33,441 bases of DNA from assembly GCA_017617545.1 (NCBI GenBank), contig JAFZVZ010000013.1, positions 1-33,441 of the forward strand, in the 5' to 3' direction. The notes beneath the pieces are model-generated. The model searched no databases, was not told the origin of the DNA, and saw only the letters and a program-made list of their open reading frames with translations. This document shows, piece by piece, positions 21,687 to 29,346 of this stretch (the first letter of the stretch is position 1; every line of letters starts with the position of its first letter). The translations under genes were made by a program, and so were the position numbers. The stretch is from Lachnospiraceae bacterium. GTDB lineage: Bacteria; Bacillota; Clostridia; Lachnospirales; Lachnospiraceae.

Positions 21687-22841
21687 TCACCACGCGCGAT
21701 ATCTGCCCGAGAGCGCCAGCAGCGCGAAGATATACAGGCAGTTGTCGTAGTAGCGGCGTCCGCCCTTGCGCAGCGGCTGGTTCCAGAACCACTCGACCCA
21801 GCGCTTCGCAACCGCGAAATCGCTGTCGGGATCGTCGCTGTACGGAACCGTCAGCGCGCCCTGCGCCATCGTAGCGACCAGTCCGACCGGATGCAGCACC
21901 GGGCGGTCGATCGGCGTACCGTCGATCTCGTACGAGCAGCGGCATGCCTCAAGGTCCGTGCCGAAAAACCGCATCATGCGAAGCGGCACGCTGTACTGGC
22001 CGAAGTCCTCGCCGTACCATACCGAATCCAGGCCGATGTTCGCGGCCGTGCGATACGCATCACTGAAGAACGTGCCCATACTGCCCCACGGGAGCTTCTT
22101 GTTCATCGGCGTTCCGTCAAAATTCGCATACTCCGGGTTCAGGCCGGTCACCGGGTGGCACGCGGTCACCAGGTACTCACGGCTCGCGCGGGCCGCGCGC
22201 TTCCAAAACGGCCGGTCCTCCTCGTACGCCCACTCCGCGAACAGCTCATAGAAGTGCGGCAAATGGTACGACGGGTCCGTGTGCGGGCTTCCCGGAACGA
22301 ACAGGATCTGCGCGTTGTCGCGGTTCCACATCGGAGCGCCCGGTCTCCCGTTCTCACCCTTGTGAAGCGCCGCGCGCAGGATCTCCTTCGCCTCCCTGCT
22401 GTACTCAAAGATGCCCTCGCCGTCGCCCCAGCGGTGCGATGCGAAGAACAGTGCCATCGCGTAGAACTCCTCGCCGTCCGGCGCGGGACCGTGAGCGTTC
22501 TTCGTACCGTCGGTCTTGCACGACCACGCAAAATACCCCTCGTTCTCGCCGTAGTCCATGTACATGTTGGTCTTCGACCATTTCCAGATGCGGTCGAATT
22601 CCTCCTTGCGGTCCATCTGTACGCACATCATCATGCCGTAAGACATGCCCTCCGTGCGCGCGTCGTGGTTGCCGGTGTCCTCGAGGTACCCCATGTCCTC
22701 GCCGGCCTCATGATAGATCCGCTCCGTCTCGTCGTAGAAAAATGTATTCCAAACCTCGTTGATGCGCTGCTCGATCTCGGCGTCGGTCTTGCCGATCTCC
22801 TTCAGCAGATTACGGTACTGTCCGCTCTGTACTGCTCCCAT
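21687..22841 (-). CDS. GH8 reducing-end xylose-releasing exo-oligoxylanase (Rex)
   Basis: A 384-residue cytoplasmic glycoside hydrolase family 8 enzyme without a signal peptide, matching the length of Rex enzymes (EC 3.2.1.156), which remove xylose from the reducing end of xylo-oligosaccharides. The family motifs are clear: DTGNHDARTEGMSYGMM with the likely acid Glu64, PAPDGEEFYAMAL with Asp122, and FFSDAYRTAANIGLD with Asp261, close in spacing to the catalytic residues of the Bacillus halodurans Rex. WKWSKTNMYM and GYFAWSCK complete the sugar-binding barrel. The ATG follows AAGGAG. It probably heads the operon that ends with the nucleoside phosphorylase; a weak TTGTGC-17-TATCGT promoter lies upstream (about 22890-22920). 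It indicates growth on plant xylan. Confidence 0.95.
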   Translation of the reverse strand: MGAVQSGQYRNLLKEIGKTDAEIEQRINEVWNTFFYDETERIYHEAGEDMGYLEDTGNHDARTEGMSYGMMMCVQMDRKEEFDRIWKWSKTNMYMDYGENEGYFAWSCKTDGTKNAHGPAPDGEEFYAMALFFASHRWGDGEGIFEYSREAKEILRAALHKGENGRPGAPMWNRDNAQILFVPGSPHTDPSYHLPHFYELFAEWAYEEDRPFWKRAARASREYLVTACHPVTGLNPEYANFDGTPMNKKLPWGSMGTFFSDAYRTAANIGLDSVWYGEDFGQYSVPLRMMRFFGTDLEACRCSYEIDGTPIDRPVLHPVGLVATMAQGALTVPYSDDPDSDFAVAKRWVEWFWNQPLRKGGRRYYDNCLYIFALLALSGRYRAW

Positions 22842-22949
22842 GTGCCTTCTCCTTCTTCGCCGCGCTCCTGCGCAGCCTTATTACGGCCACGATACCACAA
22901 AGAAAGCTTCCGCACAATGGATTATCGTTTTGTTATCTGCAGTATCGTC

Positions 22950-23708
22950 TCAGACAATCCGGATGAGCCTTCTTTCCAGAAGGAATTCCCTGTCATTAAC
23001 GTCAATCTCTTTATGATAATGCCCGAAGAACCACTTCTTGTAATCCACGGTGTTATGGATATTCTCGAAATAATCCGTAAGGTAGTTAGCCCTGGTCGAC
23101 GGATCGCCTACCAGCGCCTGCGTGGAGGTACAACAACAGTGCGTCACGATGTAATCCACCGTGTTGTTGTGCCTGGCAAGGTTGTCAAGTCCCTCGGCCA
23201 GTTCTTCCTCGGTAGGCATCTCCTCCTCAAACCAGGAAACACCTTTGATACGGTATTGAGGATCAAACTCCCTTCTGAGTTCCCTCTTTTTTTGTTTGTA
23301 ATCGGGATCGCTCGGATCCAGAATGCCATCCTTCAGATCATGGCTCTGCCCTCCGCCGAAAGTGAAGAATGTCTTTCCCTGGAGCTCAAAGACCTGACCA
23401 CGCATCAGGTGGAGGACATGCGGACGGATCTCATGAACCTTACCGCCGTGCCATTCTTTCACCGGAAAGCCTGCCAGACGCAGATGGTGCTCGTGATTGC
23501 CATCGATGAAGAGAAGCGTATACGAACGCGACTCAAACCAGTCGCACCAGTATTTCTCTTCTCTCGTTTCCTCGGCACAGCCGATCAAGGTGAAATCCCC
23601 GCAGACGATAACGTAGTCATCCTTCGTCATCTGATTCTGCTCCGGCAGGACTTCGGTATTAAAACGTCCTTTATATCTGCCATGCGTATCACCTGTGATA
23701 AAGATCAT
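22950..23708 (-). CDS. Calcineurin-like metallophosphoesterase
   Basis: A 252-residue cytoplasmic metallophosphoesterase. The metal-binding motifs are in order: GDTHG at 6-10, GDF at 37-39 (the usual GDxG lacks its final Gly here), GNHE at 70-73, THC with His190, and GHYH at 229-232. The substrate could be a phosphoprotein, nucleotide or small phosphoester. An insert of about 60 residues (about 118-180, charged and helical) separates the two metal-site halves. It follows the methyltransferase-STAS gene by 35 bases, so the two may be cotranscribed. From here rightwards the DNA becomes noticeably more A/T-rich. Confidence 0.93.
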   Translation of the reverse strand: MIFITGDTHGRYKGRFNTEVLPEQNQMTKDDYVIVCGDFTLIGCAEETREEKYWCDWFESRSYTLLFIDGNHEHHLRLAGFPVKEWHGGKVHEIRPHVLHLMRGQVFELQGKTFFTFGGGQSHDLKDGILDPSDPDYKQKKRELRREFDPQYRIKGVSWFEEEMPTEEELAEGLDNLARHNNTVDYIVTHCCCTSTQALVGDPSTRANYLTDYFENIHNTVDYKKWFFGHYHKEIDVNDREFLLERRLIRIV

Positions 23709-23742
23709 GGTGCTCCTCCTTTCCTCGAATGGTCACCGTCTT

Positions 23743-24753
23743 TCATGATGGTTCCCCTATCCCTTCCAAACTGTAAACATATCTGAATTCCAACAGCTGT
23801 GAAGAATCCTTCTCCTGACCTTCCAACTCCTCGCAAAGGGAATTGGCTTCATCTATGATAAAGTAGATGACGCGGCATCCATACTCTTTTGCCTTTGGCA
23901 TAAAGTATTCCGCCACCCACTTCGTATCAAGAGGATTATCTTCAAATCCGTCTCTTGTGTCTGCCACATAATTGCATCCGGGATGCTCTTTTATTACCAT
24001 TAACGCATGTTCAAGCGGTTTCCGATACTGATCCAGTTCACAATATTTCTTCCAGTGAACCAAAACAACATTCTTGTCTTTTACGTAGAAGACATCACTG
24101 AATTCGGATAGGAAAACGCTTTCCATCTTACAATCTTTCCTGAAATCCATTCTTACCAGTGCCTTTCCATTCGGCAGATCGTAGCATTGCCTGTCAAGTT
24201 CCCGATAGCCGATCCCTTCCATGGCCATACTCAAGTCACGCTCTTCCATTTGGCAATGAACCTCGTCCAGGCGATCAAACGCATGAAGATACGGTGAATC
24301 GGAAACCCAGTTTATATCATCCATGTTTATCTGAATAACGCAGGAAACATACTCCGGCTCCGCCTGAAGTACGACCTTTTGAAAGGATTGATACCCGATA
24401 TACTCAATCAACAGGTTCGCAATTACCAACCGGGCTTTCGGAAGGTGCGAACAGTCTTGCATCAGGTCAATCTGCATGCACTCGAGAATATCCGAAAAGC
24501 TCTGATACCGCTGCATCACAGTCTGAAGATATTCCTTGTTGATATCTATCCCGTAAACTTTCTTATACTTCTCCCGACTGACATGTTCCAGCCCGTTTCC
24601 TCCTGCAATCCCCAAAACCATTGCCGTTTCGACAGGGTATCTTCCGAATTGCTCCTTCATGATCACGTTCATAACCTGCAACTGTCTTATCGAGTCCATG
24701 CTCATATGTTTTTCGTAATCATCCAGACTGATATCTTCCCAGGGGTTTGCCAT
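23743..24753 (-). CDS. SAM-dependent methyltransferase fused to a STAS/SpoIIAA-like domain
   Basis: A 336-residue two-domain protein. Residues about 20-215 form a class I methyltransferase fold with motif I around VLGIAGGNGLEH (46-57), the acidic strand end YGIDINKEYL (67-76) and QIDLMQD as motif II. Residues about 218-336 match the small SpoIIAA-like/STAS folds common in Bacteroidetes and Firmicutes: FYVKDKNVVLVHWKKYCELD, YVADTRDG, and WVAEYFMPKAKEYGCRVIYFII. The methyl acceptor is unknown. SpoIIAA-like domains are usually small-molecule or protein-binding modules. The ATG follows TTAGGAGATGAT. The tight link to the metallophosphoesterase and the fusion itself hint at a small regulatory unit (inference). 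Confidence 0.82.
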   Translation of the reverse strand: MANPWEDISLDDYEKHMSMDSIRQLQVMNVIMKEQFGRYPVETAMVLGIAGGNGLEHVSREKYKKVYGIDINKEYLQTVMQRYQSFSDILECMQIDLMQDCSHLPKARLVIANLLIEYIGYQSFQKVVLQAEPEYVSCVIQINMDDINWVSDSPYLHAFDRLDEVHCQMEERDLSMAMEGIGYRELDRQCYDLPNGKALVRMDFRKDCKMESVFLSEFSDVFYVKDKNVVLVHWKKYCELDQYRKPLEHALMVIKEHPGCNYVADTRDGFEDNPLDTKWVAEYFMPKAKEYGCRVIYFIIDEANSLCEELEGQEKDSSQLLEFRYVYSLEGIGEPS

Positions 24754-24810
24754 ATCATCTCCTAATAATCTTTGAGCGTAATCCCGAAATAGTATCCCGG
24801 TCTTTGCCCC

Positions 24811-25374
24811 CTAAATCCCGTACACCGCGACTCCCAGAGCCGCCGAAACTACAATCAACAGAATGGGGGACATTTTCCTTTTTGAAATCTTTCGCGAACC
24901 GAAATATAACAACGCCAGTATCAATGTCATCAACACAGGCCACAGATCGGCTGTCTGCTGCTTGAGCGGCACAATACAGTTCTTCAGGATCATATAGCAT
25001 CCCATGGCAACGATGATCCCGGCAACGCAGGGTTTCAGCCCGCGAAGAACTGCCTGTACGTATTTGTTTCCAAGCATTTTCCGCAGAAGAATCATGAGCA
25101 GTAAAATGATAAAGAACGCCGGCAAAACAACTGCAAATGTTGCGATGATCGCGCCGGGAATACCCGCCTGACTGCTTCCGATATAGGTTGCCAGATTGAC
25201 CATGATCGGTCCCGGCGTCGATTCGGCAATCACCGTGACTTCCATCATCTCATCATGTGTGATCCATTTTTTCTGTTCCACACAAATGTTCTCGATGATC
25301 GAGATCATGGCGTATCCGCCGCCGAAGGTGAACAATCCGATTTTCGCAAAAGTAAGAAACAGTGTCAGTATCAT
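24811..25374 (-). CDS. Half-size chromate transporter family protein (CHR)
   Basis: A 187-residue membrane protein of the short-chain CHR family, with the defining FAKIGLFTFGGGYAMISIIE start, VTVIAESTPGPIMVNLATYIGSSQAGIPGA, and about six membrane helices. Short-chain CHR proteins normally come as two adjacent homologous genes that act together. Here the neighbours are an AAA ATPase upstream and a methyltransferase downstream, so the partner is missing, unless it lies elsewhere. Chromate itself is unlikely to be the natural substrate. The start follows AAGGAATACG. The gene sits 38 bases from the upstream ATPase stop. Confidence 0.92.
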   Translation of the reverse strand: MILTLFLTFAKIGLFTFGGGYAMISIIENICVEQKKWITHDEMMEVTVIAESTPGPIMVNLATYIGSSQAGIPGAIIATFAVVLPAFFIILLLMILLRKMLGNKYVQAVLRGLKPCVAGIIVAMGCYMILKNCIVPLKQQTADLWPVLMTLILALLYFGSRKISKRKMSPILLIVVSAALGVAVYGI

Positions 25375-25412
25375 TGATTCGTATTCCTTTTCCTTCTCCG
25401 CAAAAGGCTTGA

Positions 25413-26672
25413 TTATACAAACCAGCAGGGTATCTGTAAAATGTTATCTCTAAGAGCCCCTGGGGCTGAGCACATACATACTATCGCGCCGGTTCCTCTT
25501 TTCTTCTCCGGTATTTTATCGAGGATCTTAAATGCTGCCGTCATATCCGCTGTCACTTTATCATTCTGCTTTATCTCTATCGGATACAAAACGCCATCCT
25601 GCTCTATGATGAAATCGATCTCCGATTCTTCCCAAGTTTCTTTTCCATCCTTTTTGATTACTTTTTTATCCTTGCCCCTGTAATAGGAAACAAAGTATCT
25701 ATAATCCAGCCCTCTGTTTGAATAGCTCTTCAAAATTTCCGAAATAACAAAAGTTTCAAAGAACTGTCCGTTCATTGCTCCTAAAGCTAATGTCTCCGGA
25801 GTGAGCCATCTGGTCAGATATGCGGCAAGACCGGTGTCTCTGAAGTAAAGTTTTGGCGTCTTAATCACGCGCTTTAATGCGCTGTTGGAAAATGGTTCCA
25901 GTATATATACAATTCCGGACGCCTCAAGAATAGAAATCCAACTCTTAATTGTAGTTGAATCTTTCCCAACCTCGTCCGCAATGTTTGAATAGTTCAGCAT
26001 CTGCCCGGTCCGCGCTGCACATGCAACCATAAATCTTCGAAAAGCATCCAAATCCTGGACAGCAGCCAATTCTCTTACATCGCGTTCCAGATACGTCTTA
26101 ACGTAACTGGAGAAAAACATAGACCAATCCACTTCCGAATCCTGCAATTCCGGGTAGCCGCCTCTATGGATAATCTGCCAAATATTCCTGGGTTTTCTTG
26201 CGTCTTTGTTTCTCTCCCTCACATACTCCATTGTCGGCAAGAACGGCTGTGAAAAACTGCTTCCCATTATTTCCCTTAACGAAAGCGGAGGAAGTTCTAT
26301 TATGGCAACACGCCCGGCCAGCGAGTCTGATACCATTTCCATGAGTTTGAAGGGCTGTGATCCCGAAAGAAAATATAACCCCTTGGCATCAAGGTTGTCG
26401 CTGGACTGTTTGATATACCGAAACAGTGACGGAACATATTGAACCTCGTCCAGGATAATCGGTGGTTCGTTCAATGACATAAACATTTCCGGGTTCTGTT
26501 TTGCCTGCTCCTCAATAAACGGATCGTCAAATGACACAATTTTAAGACTGGAATACAAGTGCTTCACAAGTGTTGATTTTCCGGTCTGTCTCGCTCCGGT
26601 TACCAATACGCATTTAAACGTTTTTGCGGAATGATCCACCACATCTTCAATGGCTCTTTTTATATATTTCAT
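25413..26672 (-). CDS. AAA_14/DUF4143-family ATPase with a nuclease-like C-terminus
   Basis: From the ATG at 26672 (AGGAG upstream) this is a 419-residue protein. The AAA_14 ATPase domain has the Walker A loop GARQTGKST (26-34) and the Walker B region ILDEVQYV (about 73-80), followed by the sensor segment FLSGSQPF. A winged-helix-like middle (NYSNIADEVGKDSTTIKSWISILEASGIVYIL) leads to the DUF4143 part, which ends in ESEIDFIIEQDGVLYPIEIKQN, a PD-(D/E)xK-like pattern (Asp, then Glu-x-Lys). Proteins of this kind are widespread and poorly understood; some are associated with mobile or accessory DNA. The gene has its own consensus promoter with a long palindrome over the start site, consistent with self-regulation (inference). 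It appears full length. Confidence 0.9.
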   Translation of the reverse strand: MKYIKRAIEDVVDHSAKTFKCVLVTGARQTGKSTLVKHLYSSLKIVSFDDPFIEEQAKQNPEMFMSLNEPPIILDEVQYVPSLFRYIKQSSDNLDAKGLYFLSGSQPFKLMEMVSDSLAGRVAIIELPPLSLREIMGSSFSQPFLPTMEYVRERNKDARKPRNIWQIIHRGGYPELQDSEVDWSMFFSSYVKTYLERDVRELAAVQDLDAFRRFMVACAARTGQMLNYSNIADEVGKDSTTIKSWISILEASGIVYILEPFSNSALKRVIKTPKLYFRDTGLAAYLTRWLTPETLALGAMNGQFFETFVISEILKSYSNRGLDYRYFVSYYRGKDKKVIKKDGKETWEESEIDFIIEQDGVLYPIEIKQNDKVTADMTAAFKILDKIPEKKRGTGAIVCMCSAPGALRDNILQIPCWFV

Positions 26673-26695
26673 GTAAGAAGTTTCTCCTTTTGCAA

Positions 26696-26734
26696 ATATG
26701 ACCAATTTGGGTTTCAATCCCAGATTGGTCATAT
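26696..26734 (-). promoter_or_regulatory. Long palindrome over the transcription start of the AAA_14/DUF4143 gene
   Basis: Perfect 11-base arms ATATGACCAAT (26696-26706) and ATTGGTCATAT (26724-26734) flank a 17-base centre in which TGGG and CCCA also pair. The right arm overlaps the -10 box, so a protein bound here would block transcription, or the leader RNA would begin with a stable hairpin. A candidate operator. Confidence 0.7.
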
Positions 26735-26761
26735 TATAGCATTATATTCATTTTTCTGCAA
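26733..26761 (-). promoter_or_regulatory. Sigma-A promoter of the AAA_14/DUF4143 gene
   Basis: TTGCAG (26756-26761) and TATAAT (26733-26738) are 17 bases apart on the minus strand. The predicted start (near 26726) lies inside the palindrome described at 26696-26734. Confidence 0.85.
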
Positions 26762-26807
26762 CTATCTCTCACATTCGCGTCTTCCATATAGAACACATTC
26801 CTCAAAA

Positions 26808-26954
26808 TCAAAAATCATCCAAAGAATAGTCGCCCGCATCATCGGGTAACAAGCAGAGAGAATCCGGTTGCTTTTTCCACTCGGCAATTATGCCAAAACA
26901 GTACTCCTTTCCATTGCTTAGCCGGAAATCAGAAATTATCCCAATCAAAGAATT
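26808..26954 (-). pseudogene. Possible C-terminal gene remnant or frameshifted tail
   Basis: Directly past the stop of the 26929-27411 gene, in a shifted frame, about 48 codons are open and read like real protein: FRLSNGKEYCFGIIAEWKK, then PDSLCLLPDDAGDYSLDDF and a stop. There is no good start or ribosome binding site. It could be the displaced C-terminus of the upstream gene after a frameshift, or the last piece of a deleted gene. The rest of the stretch 26740-26928 shows only the promoter described separately. Confidence 0.35.
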
Positions 26955-27411
26955 TCATTGTGAGCATAAATTCCTCTTTTGTCACATCTGTTCTCTCCGA
27001 CTTTGGAGGGGAATATCTTTTCCCTCCACTTGCAAAAATTTCCTTCTTAATAAACTGCCCTTCAACTTGGGCATAATCAAATTCTTTGCAGCTTACTCCT
27101 CTTTCCCGGTATTTCCAGCCTTCATAGTTGTATCCCCAAAGCGTAACCTTATTATTCTCAAAGTCTATATCTTCTTTGTTGATCCGCCACTCCTTGGGGG
27201 CTCCCGGAATCTTGACATCGTATATTACATACCAATCTATGTCGAACAGTTCCAGGTCCTTGTCACATACGTTGATCTCTTTTCGATATTTACCCGGCTT
27301 ATACTCCGTAAACCCGGGCTCTTTTCTATTGTATTTCCTACTGAAAATGTAGTACCGGTTACAATCAATATAGGCGTTATAAATCACTCCGTTACTTATT
27401 CTTGCAAACAT
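26929..27411 (-). CDS. Hypothetical protein, 160 aa, cytoplasmic
   Basis: I do not recognise the family. The ATG at 27411 follows GGAAGGAG and gives about 160 residues, with no signal or membrane segment. The sequence is beta-rich and full of Tyr, Trp and Lys (MFARISNGVIYNAYIDCNRYYIFSRKYNRK, VTLWGYNYEGWKYRERG), with an acidic centre (INVCDKDLELFDIDWYVIYDVKIPG). A/T-rich composition and orphan status resemble the small immunity-type or cargo genes found in accessory regions, but this is a weak analogy. A shifted open segment immediately downstream (26808-26954) may be its lost C-terminus. Confidence 0.7.
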   Translation of the reverse strand: MFARISNGVIYNAYIDCNRYYIFSRKYNRKEPGFTEYKPGKYRKEINVCDKDLELFDIDWYVIYDVKIPGAPKEWRINKEDIDFENNKVTLWGYNYEGWKYRERGVSCKEFDYAQVEGQFIKKEIFASGGKRYSPPKSERTDVTKEEFMLTMKFFDWDNF

Positions 27412-27524
27412 TTTTCGTCTCTCCTTCCCCCCATCAATCGTAATGCCGAAAGATAAAGAAAAACAATCAGCCATCTATTGTAAATTACCGAAAAATCGTA
27501 TTAACAAAATATATGGTTCCCGTC

Positions 27525-28157
27525 TCACTTTAGCACGGTCGGCTTCCCATGCCCGTAATAGGCGGTTCGTCCGCCATATGTGCAGAGCCTGTCATACGTC
27601 TTCTTCTGCACCTCTTTGTCATAGTATAGATGACCCATTCCCGGACGGATCCAGTTGTCAAGAGCATCCCCGACTATTATTTTATCTTCACCTACAAGAA
27701 GTCCAATCGAACCATTCGTGTGTCCGGGAAGTTCTATAACCCTAACATCCGGAAACCCATATTCGGAAAATGTGTCACCTTCGCTTACGAAGAAATGATT
27801 CTCGGGACGTATAACTTTCGTCGTGCGAAGAACTTTAAGAGACATCTTCAGAACAACCATACCTACTGCCCCATAGGATTTGAGCGGCTGAGCATCATAC
27901 CTGTCAAAAATCTCATCGTCTGCCTTGTGGTACGCCACAGGTATATTGAACTGTCTTGCTATTGCATCTGCATTTTCCGCATGATCGAAATGGGGATGTG
28001 TCAGAACAACTAGCTTCATATCGTATTTACTGCAGGCATCCATAACCATCTTAAGGCTTCCTCCGCTGCTCGTATCAGCGAGTATGGCATTCTTGCCGTC
28101 TGTAATGATATAACAGTTATCCGTTCCGCCCTTAAGGCGGATTACATCATAATTCAT
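27525..28157 (-). CDS. Metallo-beta-lactamase-fold hydrolase
   Basis: About 210 residues from the ATG at 28157, which is preceded by AAAGGTGG. The MBL core is intact: the zinc-binding THPHFDH motif, LPGHTNGSIGLLV with the next His, GDALDNW with the bridging Asp, and the terminal YYGHGKP His. Family members include glyoxalase II-like thioesterases, quorum-lactonases and phosphodiesterases. The extra MGHLYYDKEVQKKTYDRLCTYGG segment is of the small glyoxalase II-like group, but the substrate cannot be fixed. It lies between two possible remnants and the KptA gene and seems to be transcribed alone or with its neighbours on the same strand. Confidence 0.92.
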   Translation of the reverse strand: MNYDVIRLKGGTDNCYIITDGKNAILADTSSGGSLKMVMDACSKYDMKLVVLTHPHFDHAENADAIARQFNIPVAYHKADDEIFDRYDAQPLKSYGAVGMVVLKMSLKVLRTTKVIRPENHFFVSEGDTFSEYGFPDVRVIELPGHTNGSIGLLVGEDKIIVGDALDNWIRPGMGHLYYDKEVQKKTYDRLCTYGGRTAYYGHGKPTVLK

Positions 28158-28185
28158 CAAAACACCACCTTTCCTACCTGTCGTA

Positions 28186-28317
28186 TTATTCTACCAGCTC
28201 ATAGAAAGGATCATGTATCAATTCACGCATATTTCCCAACCTGTAAACATAGATTAGTCTTCGCCATAGCGCGTAAAACCGAAAGATTGAGTTCCGTATT
28301 TCAAAAGGAAAGGCCAT
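28186..28317 (-). pseudogene. Small 43-aa open frame overlapping the KptA 3' end
   Basis: An ATG at 28317 opens 43 codons in a frame shifted from the KptA gene and runs 113 bases past its stop. The product is basic and aromatic, with RFYALWRRLIYVYRLGNMRELI and ending HDPFYELVE. The region would otherwise be an unexplained gap. No strong ribosome binding site is seen, so it may be a remnant of a lost gene or chance. An open frame of this length is not rare by chance. Confidence 0.25.
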
Positions 28318-29293
28318 ACTTCGCCAGCTCTTTGATTATTTTTTCGTCTTTTACAGGGTCATACATCGAATTACAGTAATCCAAATGATACAAATCACAT
28401 GTTATGCTCCATAGCAGGTTTTCAGTAAGGTCATCCGAATCCCACAATCTGTAATACAACAGTGCGATGATAGTTTTCTTTTTGAATTTCAGTATAGGCA
28501 GATCTTTTTCCTTTCTTGTATCACTGGTACAAATTGCATGCCAGAACACGCAAGCCATCTGATACCAGTCATCCTCGGTTCGGTTCTCATCCAGCAAAAC
28601 ACGGAAGAGCGCTTGCTGCAGCACTTCCCAGGAGTATTTTTCTTCTAATTCGAATATTACTTCTGATCTGGTAATTTCCGAAGAATCCTCATCCAACTCC
28701 GTTTTTTGAAGGATTGAATTAATCTCTTCAACGATCTCCTCGAGTTCCTTTTCGTTAAATGTTTCCCGCTTTATATATTGCGTCGGAACACATTCTGTTA
28801 ACCAAACACCATTCGCGGATCTGAAAAATACAAAGCCAGCCTCATACATCTCTTTACTCGACACCCGGTAAACCACCGGTTCCCCGTGTCTTTTTCCAAC
28901 GTTAACAGCCGTCTCAATATCCTGAGACAAATGAACATAGAGGCGACTTTTTGGAATCAGGCCTTGAATATCAATGGATTCACAGTATTTCTCTCCGGTC
29001 CCATGATAGAGGTATTTCGGCGGCACTACCCTCTCAAGTCCAACATCTACAGGAATGGAATGCCCTTGATTTGCCCGGATAAGAGTTTTGTCATCATTAA
29101 AAGAATACCGTTGTTTCTCGTCAGTTCGAACAATCTCCTCAAGCATTTCCATATCAAAATTCCGAGTTTTGGAAATCCCTGTAATCAATTCATCAACATT
29201 TGCCCACCCATGCTCATCAAGAGTTATCCCTATGGTTTCCGGCTTGTGTCGAAGAATCAAGCTTATATATTTGCTTATATCTTTAAGGTCCAT
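28301..29293 (-). CDS. kptA: RNA 2'-phosphotransferase (Tpt1/KptA) with a C-terminal extension
   Basis: The N-terminal 180 residues are a complete KptA/Tpt1 enzyme, which removes a 2'-phosphate from RNA by transferring it to NAD+, giving ADP-ribose 1'',2''-cyclic phosphate. Visible landmarks are SLILRHKPE with Arg15-His16, LIRANQGHS with Arg73, the NAD-binding YHGT at 96-99 and [12 protein letters not shown] with Arg135, the catalytic basic tetrad. A linker (about 181-205, acidic) joins a further 125 residues (about 206-330), helical and Trp-rich ([46 protein letters not shown]), not part of normal KptA, which is about 180 residues. I do not recognise this extension. The ATG follows AAGAGG. 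In bacteria the role of KptA is unclear because tRNA ligation by the fungal route is rare. Confidence 0.9.
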   Translation of the reverse strand: MDLKDISKYISLILRHKPETIGITLDEHGWANVDELITGISKTRNFDMEMLEEIVRTDEKQRYSFNDDKTLIRANQGHSIPVDVGLERVVPPKYLYHGTGEKYCESIDIQGLIPKSRLYVHLSQDIETAVNVGKRHGEPVVYRVSSKEMYEAGFVFFRSANGVWLTECVPTQYIKRETFNEKELEEIVEEINSILQKTELDEDSSEITRSEVIFELEEKYSWEVLQQALFRVLLDENRTEDDWYQMACVFWHAICTSDTRKEKDLPILKFKKKTIIALLYYRLWDSDDLTENLLWSITCDLYHLDYCNSMYDPVKDEKIIKELAKYGLSF

Positions 29294-29346
29294 TTTAGCC
29301 TCTTAATAACTCGTGATGTCAAAATCTGTTGCTTAAACAACCGCCA

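Noticed and set aside
21642-23786. A plus-strand open frame of about 714 codons opposite the GH8 and metallophosphoesterase genes
   Set aside because: It spans two unrelated real genes and an intergenic region on the other strand and has no family match or start signals.
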